The notes under the pieces: generated by a model
Seen by the model: only the letters and a program-made list of their open reading frames with translations
Told to the model about the DNA's origin: nothing
The model's database searches: none
In this document: positions 1-7,740 of the stretch, one piece after another
How the letters are laid out: each line of letters starts with the position of its first letter
How positions within the stretch are numbered: the stretch's first letter is position 1
NCBI GenBank assembly: GCA_964646585.1
Contig: CAZYEY010000089.1
Span: forward strand, 1-18,737
Direction: 5' to 3'
Source of the DNA: PFJX01 sp964646585
Lineage (GTDB): Bacteria; Pseudomonadota; Gammaproteobacteria; Burkholderiales; Thiobacillaceae
Length of the DNA: 18,737 bases
Translations under genes and position numbers: made by a program

Positions 1-375
1 TTCCATGGGGAGAGCGGCGAGGTGATCATTGGCCTCCTGTCCCTCATCGACGTGGTGATGGTGGCCAACCTGCTCATCATCATCGTCTTCGCCGGTTACG
101 AGAACTTCGTCTCCAGGATCAACACCGGCGACCACGAGGACCGGCCGTCCTGGATGGGGCATGTGGGTTTCGCCGAACTGAAGATGAAGCTTATCGGCTC
201 CATCGTCGCCATCTCCGGTATCGAACTGCTCAAGGCTTTCATGCACGTGGCCTCCATGACCAACGAGCAACTGGCTTGGAAGGTGGGCATCCACATGACC
301 TTCGTGGTATCCGGCGTGTTGTTCGCGGTCATGGACCGCATTGCCGACGGCAAGAAAGGTCACCCGGCCGAGTGA
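1..375 (+). CDS. yqhA: YqhA/UPF0114 family inner-membrane protein, 3' part only
   Basis: The reading frame is open from the first base and ends in TGA at 373-375, so the gene enters from outside the window and its first ~45-50 residues are missing. The visible 124 residues match the C-terminal two thirds of the YqhA (UPF0114, TIGR00645) family. They contain a hydrophobic segment following a LLSLIDV motif, the family hallmark GYENFVS, and two more hydrophobic helices (around IGSIVAISGIELLKAF and MTFVVSGVLFAVMDR). The family is a small inner-membrane protein of about 160-180 residues whose function is not established. The internal GTG at 22 is not a credible start because the homology runs through it. 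The next gene begins about 75 nt downstream. Family assignment is firm; nothing here indicates a role. Confidence 0.85.
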   Translation, partial: FHGESGEVIIGLLSLIDVVMVANLLIIIVFAGYENFVSRINTGDHEDRPSWMGHVGFAELKMKLIGSIVAISGIELLKAFMHVASMTNEQLAWKVGIHMTFVVSGVLFAVMDRIADGKKGHPAE

Positions 376-401
376 AGTGGCTGCCGTGACATCGATGGCG
401 G

Positions 402-417
402 GGAAGTTCAAACTTCC
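402..417. repeat. short perfect inverted repeat after yqhA
   Basis: GGAAGTT (402-408) and AACTTCC (411-417) are exact reverse complements separated by two bases, so 7 bp could pair (or 6 bp with a 4-base loop). It lies 26 nt after the yqhA stop and 32 nt before the HicA-like start. No run of T follows on either strand, so it is not a standard intrinsic terminator. It could be a weak terminator, an operator or chance. Confidence 0.35.
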
Positions 418-448
418 ATCGCGATCGAGACCCTTCGGGACGACTGCC

Positions 449-727
449 ATGAGCCACAAACACGAAGCCTTCATTCGGGCCATCTTTCAGGATCCCATCA
501 GCGGAAACCTTCACTGGCGGGAGGTGGAAGCCCTCCTGCACCACCTGGGCGCAAGCGTCGAATCCATCTCCGGAGCGCGGGTGAGAGTGGTGCTCAATGG
601 CGCCGAAGGCATTCTGCACCGACCCCATCACAGCAACGTGCTGGACCGTTCCGCCATCAAGCACCTGCGGGAATATCTGACCCACGCCCGGGTCACGCCT
701 TCACTCTATGAGGCCGGTCATCACTGA
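449..727 (+). CDS. HicA-like (YcfA superfamily) small protein, no HicB partner
   Basis: This encodes 92 residues starting MSHKHEAF. The body reads as a HicA/YcfA-type dsRBD-like fold. Residues about 5-30 carry the helix with WREVEALLHHLGA. A strand pair follows with GARVRVVLNG, then the RPH element and the C-terminal helix IKHLREYL. Canonical HicA toxins are mRNA interferases with a GSH(H) catalytic histidine; here the equivalent stretch is GARVRV, without histidine, so nuclease activity is doubtful. HicA is normally paired with HicB, and no HicB-like ORF is adjacent. The open frame continues upstream to 341, but the part before 449 overlaps yqhA and looks non-coding. A weak GGGA lies before this ATG. 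The 3' end overlaps the next gene by 20 nt, suggesting translational coupling. The family call is from pattern recognition, moderately sure. Confidence 0.7.
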   Translation: MSHKHEAFIRAIFQDPISGNLHWREVEALLHHLGASVESISGARVRVVLNGAEGILHRPHHSNVLDRSAIKHLREYLTHARVTPSLYEAGHH

Positions 728-995
728 GACCGGCAAGGCTGCGCCCGTCTGGTTCGTCTACCTTCTGCGCTGCGCCGACGGCAGCCTCTACTGTGGCATC
801 ACCACCCGGCCGGAACGGCGCTTGGCCGAGCATAACGGCGAGTTTGCCGGCGGCGCCCGCTACACCCGGAGCCGACGTCCGGTGACGCTGGTCTGGATGG
901 AACGCCACGCCAGCCGCGCCGATGCCGCACGGCGGGAGGCGGAGCTGAAACGCCTACCCCGGAGCGCAAAGCTGGCTTTGCCGGGCGGGGATTGA
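708..995 (+). CDS. GIY-YIG nuclease superfamily protein (YhbQ/UPF0213-like)
   Basis: This encodes 95 residues, the usual length for the single-domain GIY-YIG (UPF0213, YhbQ-like) family. The motif appears as V-Y-L-L (18-20) followed by Y-C-G (28-30), with an arginine cluster at 34-38 where the catalytic Arg is expected and an acidic helix R-R-E-A-E-L-K (75-81) carrying the likely metal-binding Glu. Members have been linked to DNA cleavage or repair, but the cellular role of the stand-alone proteins is poorly defined. The start ATG lies inside the preceding HicA-like gene (20-nt overlap) with no good Shine-Dalgarno sequence, which fits coupled translation. The next gene starts 71 nt later. Family is confident, function only general. 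Confidence 0.85.
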   Translation: MRPVITETGKAAPVWFVYLLRCADGSLYCGITTRPERRLAEHNGEFAGGARYTRSRRPVTLVWMERHASRADAARREAELKRLPRSAKLALPGGD

Positions 996-1066
996 TGGCT
1001 TCGTCGCGGTGACGGGCTTCCCGGTCTGCCGCTACACTTGCCTCGTCGCAATCACCGTGTTCCCGC

Positions 1067-2338
1067 TTGGACAATATTCCCTTGGGCGCCCTGCTGGGCG
1101 TCCTGATCCTGCTCCTGTTGTTCTCCGGATTCTTCTCGGCCTCCGAGACCAGCATGATGGCGGTGAACCGTTACCGCCTGAAGACCCTGGCCAAGGCCGG
1201 CCACCGTGGCGCCAAGCTGGCGGAGTGGCTGCTGGCCCGGACCGACAAGCTGCTGGGCGTGGTCCTGCTGGGCAACAACCTCATCAACGCCGCCGCCGCG
1301 GCCCTGGTCACCCTCATCAGCTTCCGCCTGTTTGGCGAGAACGAGTGGGCGCTGACCCTGGGCACACTGGCGGTCACCTTCATGATTCTGGTGTTTTCCG
1401 AGGTGACGCCAAAGGTTGTAGGGGCCGCCTACCCGGATCGCATCGCCCCGGCGGCCAGCTTCGTGCTGGCGCCTCTGCTGAAGCTGGCCCATCCGGCGGT
1501 CTGGTTCGTCAACCTCTTCGTGCAGGGTCTGCTCCGGTTGCTACGCCTCAAGCCCCAGGATGCGGCGGCCAACAGCATGGGCGTGGAGGAGCTGCGCACC
1601 CTACTGTCGGAATCCGGCTCCTTCCTGCCCGCCCAGCACCGGGGCATCCTCATGAACCTGTTCGATCTGGAGCAGGTGACGGTGGACGACGCCATGCGGC
1701 CCCGGGGCCAGATCGAGGCCATCGACCTGGCGGCGGAGCCAGAGGAGATCATGCACCAGCTCGCCACCAGTCATCACGCCCGGCTGCCCGTATACGAGGG
1801 CGAGCCCAACAACGTGCTGGGCATGGTCCATGTGCGCCGTGCCCTTGCCAGGTTGATGGAAAGTGAATTCGATGCCACCGAATTCCGTTCCTGGCTGCGG
1901 GAACCCTATTACATTCCCTCCGGCACATCCCTTTATAACCAGTTGGCCCAGTTCCAGGCCACCCGCCAGTCCCTGGGCCTGGTGGTGGACGAATACGGCG
2001 AGCTGCTGGGCCTGGTGACGGTGGAGGACATCCTGGAAGAGATCGTCGGTGAGTTCACCGCCGAATTGCCAGGTGGCGCCCACGACGGCGTCCGCGACCG
2101 GGACGGCAGCATCCTCGTCGAAGGGGCCGCGTCCCTGCGCCAGCTGAACCGCAAGCTGGGGCTGGATTTTCCCCTGGACGGGCCCCGTACCCTGAACGGC
2201 CTCCTGCTGGAGCAACTGGAGGCCATGCCGGAGCCTGGCGTCAGCATTCTGGTGGCGGGGTATCCGGTGGAGATCGTTCAGGTCCAGGATCGTATGGTGA
2301 AGACCGCCCGCATCGCGCCCCGACGGGCTTCCACTTGA
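1067..2338 (+). CDS. CNNM-domain / CBS-pair / CorC transporter-family protein
   Basis: This encodes 423 residues in the order of the HlyC/CorC (CorB-like) family. The DUF21/CNNM transmembrane domain spans about 5-185, with SASETSMM at 24-31 and SEVTPK near 110-115. A CBS pair spans about 200-325 and ends in VDEYGELLGLVTVEDILEEI. A C-terminal CorC_HlyC domain lies at about 340-415. Relatives act at the inner membrane in Mg2+/Co2+ export or resistance; substrate cannot be told here. The chosen start is TTG at 1067, because homologues of this type begin with D-x-I-P-L just before the first helix and no in-frame ATG or GTG precedes it nearby. It lies 78 nt upstream of the pilB start on the same strand and may share its transcript. 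Family is firm. Confidence 0.88.
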   Translation: MDNIPLGALLGVLILLLLFSGFFSASETSMMAVNRYRLKTLAKAGHRGAKLAEWLLARTDKLLGVVLLGNNLINAAAAALVTLISFRLFGENEWALTLGTLAVTFMILVFSEVTPKVVGAAYPDRIAPAASFVLAPLLKLAHPAVWFVNLFVQGLLRLLRLKPQDAAANSMGVEELRTLLSESGSFLPAQHRGILMNLFDLEQVTVDDAMRPRGQIEAIDLAAEPEEIMHQLATSHHARLPVYEGEPNNVLGMVHVRRALARLMESEFDATEFRSWLREPYYIPSGTSLYNQLAQFQATRQSLGLVVDEYGELLGLVTVEDILEEIVGEFTAELPGGAHDGVRDRDGSILVEGAASLRQLNRKLGLDFPLDGPRTLNGLLLEQLEAMPEPGVSILVAGYPVEIVQVQDRMVKTARIAPRRAST

Positions 2339-2416
2339 GCCCTGGTTTCTTTACTTTTGGGGACTTGGGATGCAATATCCAGCGCGGTTGGGCTCAATGA
2401 TGAAATCGAGGAGGCA

Positions 2417-4138
2417 ATGGTCGCGGTCACCGTAGGCGCCAATCTCACCGGTCTGTGCCGGGCCATGGTCACCCAGGGCCTGTTGACTCCGGAAGAGGGT
2501 GAGAATCTGCAAGACCAGTCGCGTGGTTCGGGCGAGAGCTTCATCGCCCACCTGTTACGCACGCGCCGCTTCCGGGCCGACCAGATCGCGGCCTTCGCGT
2601 CCCTCAATTTCGGCATCCCCCTGCTCAATCTGGATGCGCTGGACACGGCGATCATGCCCAAGGGGGTCGTGGATCCCAAACTGCTGGCCAAGCATCGGGT
2701 GTTGCCCATCGCCCAGCGGGGCAACCGCCTATTCGTCGCCCTCTCCGATCCCAGCAATCTCAAGGCCCTGGACGACATCAAGTTCCAGACCAACCTCACC
2801 GCCGAGCCCATCGTGGTGGAGGACGACAAGCTGGGCCGGTTGCTAGAGAACTTCGGGGAGGCGACGGAAGAGAGCATCCTCAAGACCATCGAGACCGAGG
2901 ATCTCAACCTCGAATTCAGCGACGACGAGACGCAGAACGCGGCGGATACGGCTGCGGCAGCGGACATCGACGACGCACCGGTGGTCAAGTACCTGCAAAA
3001 GATTTTGCTGGATGCCATCAACAGCGGCGCTTCCGACATCCACTTCGAGCCTTACGAGAAGAATTACCGCATCCGCTACCGGATGGACGGCATGCTTTAC
3101 GAGGTGGCCCAGCCACCCCTGGCTATCAAGGAAAAGATCGCTTCCCGCATCAAGGTGATCTCCAAGCTGGACATTTCCGAAAAGCGGGTGCCCCAGGACG
3201 GCCGCATGAAGCTGGTGCTCTCCCGCAGCAAGGCCATCGACTTCCGGGTGTCCACCCTGCCCACCCTGTATGGCGAGAAGATCGTCATGCGTATCCTCGA
3301 TTCCAATGCGGCAACCATGGGGATCGAGAAGCTGGGCTATGAGCCGGATCAGTTGAAGCTGCTGCTGGATGCGGTGCAGCGGCCCTACGGCATGGTCCTG
3401 GTGACCGGTCCCACTGGTTCCGGCAAGACGGTGTCGCTGTATTCCTGTCTCAACATCCTGAACAAGCCCGGGGTCAACATCTCCACCGTGGAAGACCCGG
3501 TGGAGATCCAGTTGGCCGGCATCAACCAGGTCAACGTCAATGAAAAGGCGGGCCTGGATTTTGCCTCGGCCATGAAAGCCTTCCTGCGCCAGGATCCGGA
3601 CATCATCATGGTGGGCGAGATTCGGGACCACGAGACCGGTGACATCGCCATCAAGGCCGCCCAGACCGGTCACATGGTCCTGTCCACCTTGCACACCAAT
3701 GATGCGCCGGCCACCCTGACCCGCCTCATCAACATGGGCATTCCGTCATACAACGTGGCGGCTTCGGTGAATCTGATCACCGCCCAGCGTCTCGGCCGTC
3801 GGCTCTGTCCGAGTTGCAAGAGGCCGGTGGACATTCCCCCAGAGGCGCTGCTCAACGCCGGGTTCAGCGAAGCCGACCTGGATGGTTCCTGGCAGGCCTA
3901 CACGGCGGTAGGGTGTCCCGCCTGCAAGAACACCGGATACAAGGGTCGGGTGGGCATCTATCAGGTCATGCCCGTGAGCGAGGAGATCAACCGTCTGATC
4001 CTCAAGAACGGAACCTCGGTGGACATCGCCGAGCAGGCCAAGCGGGAGGGTGTGCTCGACTTGCGCGCAGCAGGACTTCTGAAGGTCAAGCAGGGCCATA
4101 CTTCCCTGGAGGAAGTACTGGCCGTCACCAACGAATGA
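2417..4138 (+). CDS. pilB: Type IV pilus assembly ATPase PilB
   Basis: This encodes 573 residues, the normal PilB length. PilB is the cytoplasmic hexameric ATPase that powers pilin extraction from the inner membrane and pilus extension. The N-terminal T2SSE_N/MshEN-like domain spans about 30-145. The ATPase core has Walker A GPTGSGKT at 331-338, an Asp box around the GASDIHFEP stretch, Walker B near 393-403 (D-P-D-I-I-M-V-G-E-I-R), and a His box GHMVLSTLHTND. The zinc tetracysteine typical of PilB/GspE is at C464, C467, C500 and C503. The frame is open from a TTG at 2357, but ATG 2417 is preferred because the added residues look non-coding and GAGGAGG sits just upstream (2408-2414), although its 2-nt spacing is short. 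pilC follows after 14 nt. Confidence 0.95.
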   Translation: MVAVTVGANLTGLCRAMVTQGLLTPEEGENLQDQSRGSGESFIAHLLRTRRFRADQIAAFASLNFGIPLLNLDALDTAIMPKGVVDPKLLAKHRVLPIAQRGNRLFVALSDPSNLKALDDIKFQTNLTAEPIVVEDDKLGRLLENFGEATEESILKTIETEDLNLEFSDDETQNAADTAAAADIDDAPVVKYLQKILLDAINSGASDIHFEPYEKNYRIRYRMDGMLYEVAQPPLAIKEKIASRIKVISKLDISEKRVPQDGRMKLVLSRSKAIDFRVSTLPTLYGEKIVMRILDSNAATMGIEKLGYEPDQLKLLLDAVQRPYGMVLVTGPTGSGKTVSLYSCLNILNKPGVNISTVEDPVEIQLAGINQVNVNEKAGLDFASAMKAFLRQDPDIIMVGEIRDHETGDIAIKAAQTGHMVLSTLHTNDAPATLTRLINMGIPSYNVAASVNLITAQRLGRRLCPSCKRPVDIPPEALLNAGFSEADLDGSWQAYTAVGCPACKNTGYKGRVGIYQVMPVSEEINRLILKNGTSVDIAEQAKREGVLDLRAAGLLKVKQGHTSLEEVLAVTNE

Positions 4139-4152
4139 GGGGATAGGCGACG

Positions 4153-5376
4153 ATGGCGCAGGCCCGGGCGGCGGCGGTCGCGAAACAACAGCCTTTCGTT
4201 TGGGAAGGCACTGACAAGACCGGCAAGAAGGTCAAGGGGGAAATGCTGGCTCCTGGCGAGGCCTTTGTGCGCCAGACCTTGCGCCGCCAGGGCATCAACG
4301 TGGTCAAGGTGGGCAAGCAGAGCGTGTTCAGCCGGGGCCGCAAGATCACGGAAAAGGACGTGGCCCTGTTCACCCGGCAGTTGGCCACCATGCTCAAGTC
4401 TGGTGTCCCCCTGCTGCAGTCCTTCGATATTTCGGCCCGCAGCCATGCCAACCCGGCCATGCAGCGCCTGCTGGGAGAGATCAAGGCCGACGTGGAAACC
4501 GGTTCCAGCATGAGCGCCGCTTTTCGCAAGTATCCCCAATATTTCGATGGGCTGTACTGCAACCTCGTCAACGCCGGCGAGCAGGCGGGCATCCTGGATA
4601 TGGTGTTGGACCGCATCGCGACCTACAAGGAAAAAATGCTGGCCATCAAGGGCAAGATCAAGTCAGCCCTGTTCTATCCCGTTATCGTCATGGTGGTGGC
4701 CTTCATCATCACGTCGGGCATCATGCTGTTCGTCATTCCCGCCTTCAAGGATCTGTATGGCAAATCCGGCCAGGATCTGCCCGCCCTGACCATGCTGGTC
4801 ATGTCGATTTCCGACGCTTTCGTGAATCATTGGTATCTCATCTTCGGCGGCATCGGTGCCACCGTGTTTGGATTGGGCAGGGCATGGAAACAATCCCCCG
4901 CCCTGCGGGCCAAGATGGATGCCTGGATATTGAAGGCGCCGGTGTTTGGCCCGCTCATCGAAAAGGCCACGGTGGCGCGCTGGGCGAGGACGTTCTCCTC
5001 CATGTTCTCGGCGGGTGTGCCCATGGTGGAGTCTTTGGATTCGGTGGCGGGGGCGGCGGGCAACCATGTGTTCATGGAAGCCACCCTCAAGATCAAGAGC
5101 CAGGTGGCCAGTGGATCGAGCCTGGCAGTCTGTCTGCAAAGCGCCGGAGTGTTCCCCAACATGCTCATCCAGATGGTTTCCATCGGTGAGGAATCCGGCT
5201 CCCTGGATTCCATGCTGTCCAAGGTGGCGGACTACTACGAGCGGGAGGTGGACGACGCGGTGGCGGGCATTTCCAGCCTCATGGAGCCCTTCATCATGGT
5301 GATCCTGGGCACCCTGATCGGTGGCATCGTCATCGCCATGTATCTGCCAATCTTCAAGATGGGCTCGGTGGTCTGA
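4153..5376 (+). CDS. pilC: Type IV pilus inner-membrane platform protein PilC
   Basis: This encodes 407 residues. Two T2SSF (GspF/PilC) domains are visible. The first, about 70-195, carries FTRQLATMLKSGVPLLQS and the N-A-G-E-Q-A-G motif. The second, about 275-400, repeats the pattern with W-A-R-T-F-S-S-M-F-S-A-G-V-P and S-I-G-E-E-S-G. Three membrane helices are expected near 173-196, 223-243 and 376-398. PilC is the inner-membrane platform that couples the PilB and PilT ATPases to pilin assembly. The ATG at 4153 is preceded by a purine-rich stretch (GGGGATAGG). It lies 14 nt after pilB and 20 nt before pilD, so pilBCD is almost certainly one operon. No anomalies seen. Confidence 0.95.
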   Translation: MAQARAAAVAKQQPFVWEGTDKTGKKVKGEMLAPGEAFVRQTLRRQGINVVKVGKQSVFSRGRKITEKDVALFTRQLATMLKSGVPLLQSFDISARSHANPAMQRLLGEIKADVETGSSMSAAFRKYPQYFDGLYCNLVNAGEQAGILDMVLDRIATYKEKMLAIKGKIKSALFYPVIVMVVAFIITSGIMLFVIPAFKDLYGKSGQDLPALTMLVMSISDAFVNHWYLIFGGIGATVFGLGRAWKQSPALRAKMDAWILKAPVFGPLIEKATVARWARTFSSMFSAGVPMVESLDSVAGAAGNHVFMEATLKIKSQVASGSSLAVCLQSAGVFPNMLIQMVSIGEESGSLDSMLSKVADYYEREVDDAVAGISSLMEPFIMVILGTLIGGIVIAMYLPIFKMGSVV

Positions 5377-5396
5377 ATCTCCCCCCCATTACGTCC

Positions 5397-6245
5397 ATGC
5401 TTGACCTGCTTGCCGCGAGGCCGGAACTGCTCATTGGCCTCGGGGCTCTGTTTGGCCTCGTGCTGGGAAGTTTCCTCAATGTGGTCATTCACCGTCTGCC
5501 GCGTGTGCTGGAGCGGGGGTGGCGGGAACAATGCGCCTGGCTGGATGGGCGGGAGCTGGAGCCGTCCGAGCCCTACAATCTGATCCGGCCCCGCTCATCC
5601 TGCCCCGGCTGCGGGCACGGAATCCTATGGTACGAGAACATTCCTGTCCTGAGCTGGCTGTTTCTGCGGGGCCGTTGTTCCTCGTGCGGCACCGCCATTT
5701 CCCTGCGTTATCCCCTGGTGGAGATCTTGACCGGCTGCTTGTTCGCCCTGGCAGCCTGGCGTTTTGGCTTTGGATGGCATACGCCGATGGCCTGGGTGTT
5801 GTTGGCCTATCTTGTCGCCATGAGTTTCATCGACCTGGACACTCAATTGTTGCCGGATGTCCTGACTCTGCCTCTGGCCTGGATGGGATTGCTGGTGAAT
5901 CTGTTGGGCGGTTTCGTTCCCCTGGACGAGGCGGTGCTGGGGGCCATCCTGGGCTACCTGTCCCTATGGGCGGTCTACCATCTTTTTCGCCTGCTGACTG
6001 GCAAGGAGGGCATGGGCTTCGGTGATTTCAAGCTCCTGGCCGCCCTGGGGGCCTGGATGGGCTGGAAAATGCTGTTGCCCATTGTCTTGCTGGCCAGCCT
6101 GAGTGGCGCTGTGATGGGCATCGCCCTCATCCTGCTGGCGGGTCATGACCGCGCCAAGCCCATTCCCTTTGGCCCTTGGCTGGCTTTGGGGGGAGTGCTG
6201 GCCCTGTTCTGGGGTGAAGCTGCCGTGAAAGCCTGGTTAGGCTGA
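5397..6245 (+). CDS. pilD: Prepilin leader peptidase / N-methyltransferase PilD
   Basis: This encodes 282 residues of a polytopic A24 aspartic peptidase. PilD cleaves the leader of type IV pilins and pseudopilins and methylates the new N-terminus. The N-terminal methyltransferase region contains LGSFLNVVIHRLP and two CxxC pairs (C-P-G-C and C-S-S-C, roughly residues 67-102) forming the usual zinc site. Both catalytic aspartate motifs are present: F-I-D-L-D-T-Q-L-L-P-D and G-F-G-D-F-K. The rest is a run of hydrophobic helices. The stop codon overlaps the coaE start by one base (TGATG at 6243-6247), indicating translational coupling. The pilD-coaE-zapD linkage is common in beta- and gammaproteobacteria. 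Confidence 0.95.
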   Translation: MLDLLAARPELLIGLGALFGLVLGSFLNVVIHRLPRVLERGWREQCAWLDGRELEPSEPYNLIRPRSSCPGCGHGILWYENIPVLSWLFLRGRCSSCGTAISLRYPLVEILTGCLFALAAWRFGFGWHTPMAWVLLAYLVAMSFIDLDTQLLPDVLTLPLAWMGLLVNLLGGFVPLDEAVLGAILGYLSLWAVYHLFRLLTGKEGMGFGDFKLLAALGAWMGWKMLLPIVLLASLSGAVMGIALILLAGHDRAKPIPFGPWLALGGVLALFWGEAAVKAWLG

Positions 6246-6937
6246 TGACTACCCGGCTGCGCGTCGGCCTTACGGGCGGTGTCGGTTCGGGAAAATCCAC
6301 GGTGGCTGCCTGGTTGGCGGAACTGGGGGCCGGCATCGTCGATACCGACGCCATCGCCCATGCCCTGACGGCTCCGGGCGGTGTGGCGCTGCCCGCCATC
6401 GCCCAGCGTTTTGGCGCCGGTGTCCTGGATGGCAACGGTGCCCTGGATCGGGCCGCCTTGCGCGCCCTGGTGTTTTCCGATGCCAGCGCCAGGCACGGAC
6501 TGCAAGCCATCCTGCACCCCTTGATCCGGGAGGAGGCCATCCGCCTATGCGAGTCGGTTCCCGGACTCTATGTGGTTCTTGTGGTGCCGCTGCTGGTGGA
6601 GAACCTGGCGGCCTATCGGCCTTTGCTGGATCGGGTGTTGGTGGTGGATTGTCCCGAGGCTTGGCAGATCGCCCGAACCGCCGCCCGTCCGGGACTGGAT
6701 GAGGCCCAGGCGAGGGCAATCCTCGCAGCCCAGGCCAGCCGCTCGGAGCGGTTGGCCGTAGCCGACGATGTCATCGATAACCAGGGAGATCTGGCGGATT
6801 TGCGCGGGAAGGTCGAAATCCTCCATGCCCGTTACCTTGCCCTGTCGGATGCTGATATGGGGACAATTTACGATGATGCATTGCGCCGAGACGGTGCAAT
6901 CCTGCAAAATCGCCGCCCATTCAAGCCCTTGCGCTGA
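6245..6937 (+). CDS. coaE: Dephospho-CoA kinase CoaE, with C-terminal extension
   Basis: This encodes 230 residues. CoaE phosphorylates the 3'-OH of dephospho-CoA, the last step of coenzyme A synthesis. The P-loop GGVGSGKS is at residues 11-18, the substrate-site V-D-T-D-A-I-A-H follows near 32-39, and the L-H-P-L-I-R and V-V-P-L-L-V-E-N motifs of the family are present. The usual kinase fold ends around H-A-R-Y-L-A-L, as in ~205-residue homologues. About 28 residues follow (from S-D-A-D-M-G-T to P-F-K-P-L-R) that I do not recognise. Either this is a lineage-specific tail or the true stop was lost. The start overlaps the pilD stop by one base. Confidence 0.93.
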   Translation: MTTRLRVGLTGGVGSGKSTVAAWLAELGAGIVDTDAIAHALTAPGGVALPAIAQRFGAGVLDGNGALDRAALRALVFSDASARHGLQAILHPLIREEAIRLCESVPGLYVVLVVPLLVENLAAYRPLLDRVLVVDCPEAWQIARTAARPGLDEAQARAILAAQASRSERLAVADDVIDNQGDLADLRGKVEILHARYLALSDADMGTIYDDALRRDGAILQNRRPFKPLR

Positions 6938-6967
6938 ATTTCTCATGCATCCTGTTGGGCCGGCCCG

Positions 6968-7717
6968 GTGACAGTCTACGAATTCCCCCTGAACGAGCGC
7001 ATTCGCACATGGCTGCGCTTGGAGGATTTGTTCGACAAGACGCTGTTTTTCTGCCGGGAAACCGATCCCCGGTCCCATCACGCCGCCCTCCTGGGCATCT
7101 TCGAGATCGTTGATGTGACCGCCCGTTCCGAACTCAAGAGCGAGCTCATTCAGGAGTTGGAAAGGCAGAAGACCGGGCTGGATGCCCTGCGTCCCAATCC
7201 TGCGGTGGATACCTCCCGGTTGGTGGAAATCCTTGATCGCATCGCCGCGGCCTTGGCGGACATCCATGGCATGACCGGCAAGATCGGCCAGCACGTGAGG
7301 GACAACGAATGGCTGATGGGGATCAAGGGCCGGGCGGGCATTCCCGGTGGTACCTGTAGTTTCGACCTGCCCGTTTATCACTTCTGGCTCAGCCAGCGGC
7401 CTGGCAAACGCACCTCCGACCTCATGGAATGGCTTTCCCCTTTCCTGCCGCTCAAGGGGGCTGTGGACATCGTGCTGCGCATCCTGCGGGAAAGTGGCCA
7501 TGTCAGCCGCCACACGGCTGTTCAGGGATTGTTCCAGCTCATGCTGGGCGGTCGAACGGCCCACCTGCTGCGTGTCGCCATGGACGCGCCCTGCGCGCCT
7601 GAGGTGAGCGCCAACAAGTACGCCCTCAACATCCGCTTCCTGTCCCCCGACACGGTACAGAAACCCCGGCTGTGCGACCGGGATGTGGAGTTCGACCTGA
7701 CCTTCTGCAATCTCTGA
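6968..7717 (+). CDS. zapD: Cell division protein ZapD (DUF1342/YacF)
   Basis: This encodes 249 residues, close to the ~247 of the E. coli protein. ZapD binds the FtsZ C-terminal tail and bundles FtsZ filaments at the Z ring in the cytoplasm. The opening Y-E-F-P-L-N-E-R-I-R-T-W-L-R-L-E is the family signature, followed by a long helical domain and a C-terminal beta-rich domain with P-V-Y-H-F-W and the closing V-E-F-D-L-T-F-C motif. The start is GTG at 6968, positioned where the family starts. The classical downstream neighbour yacG is absent: the next gene, on the opposite strand, ends 23 nt away. It shares direction with coaE after a 30-nt gap. Confidence 0.93.
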   Translation: MTVYEFPLNERIRTWLRLEDLFDKTLFFCRETDPRSHHAALLGIFEIVDVTARSELKSELIQELERQKTGLDALRPNPAVDTSRLVEILDRIAAALADIHGMTGKIGQHVRDNEWLMGIKGRAGIPGGTCSFDLPVYHFWLSQRPGKRTSDLMEWLSPFLPLKGAVDIVLRILRESGHVSRHTAVQGLFQLMLGGRTAHLLRVAMDAPCAPEVSANKYALNIRFLSPDTVQKPRLCDRDVEFDLTFCNL

Positions 7718-7727
7718 CGACTACAGC

Positions 7728-7739
7728 GCCCCACGGGGC
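7728..7739. terminator. compact GC hairpin between convergent zapD and M23 peptidase genes
   Basis: GCCCC (7728-7732) and GGGGC (7735-7739) pair across a 2-base gap, or CCC/GGG with a 4-base CACG loop. It lies in the 23-nt space between two convergent stop codons, where a bidirectional terminator would be expected. No T-run follows on either side, so the call is weak. Confidence 0.3.
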
Positions 7740-7740
7740 A

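Noticed and set aside
449..995. Complete HicAB toxin-antitoxin system
   Set aside because: There is no HicB-like ORF on either side, and the catalytic histidine of HicA is missing.
2357..2416. TTG at 2357 as the pilB start
   Set aside because: The added 20 residues do not resemble the PilB N-terminus, and the GAGGAGG site points to ATG 2417.
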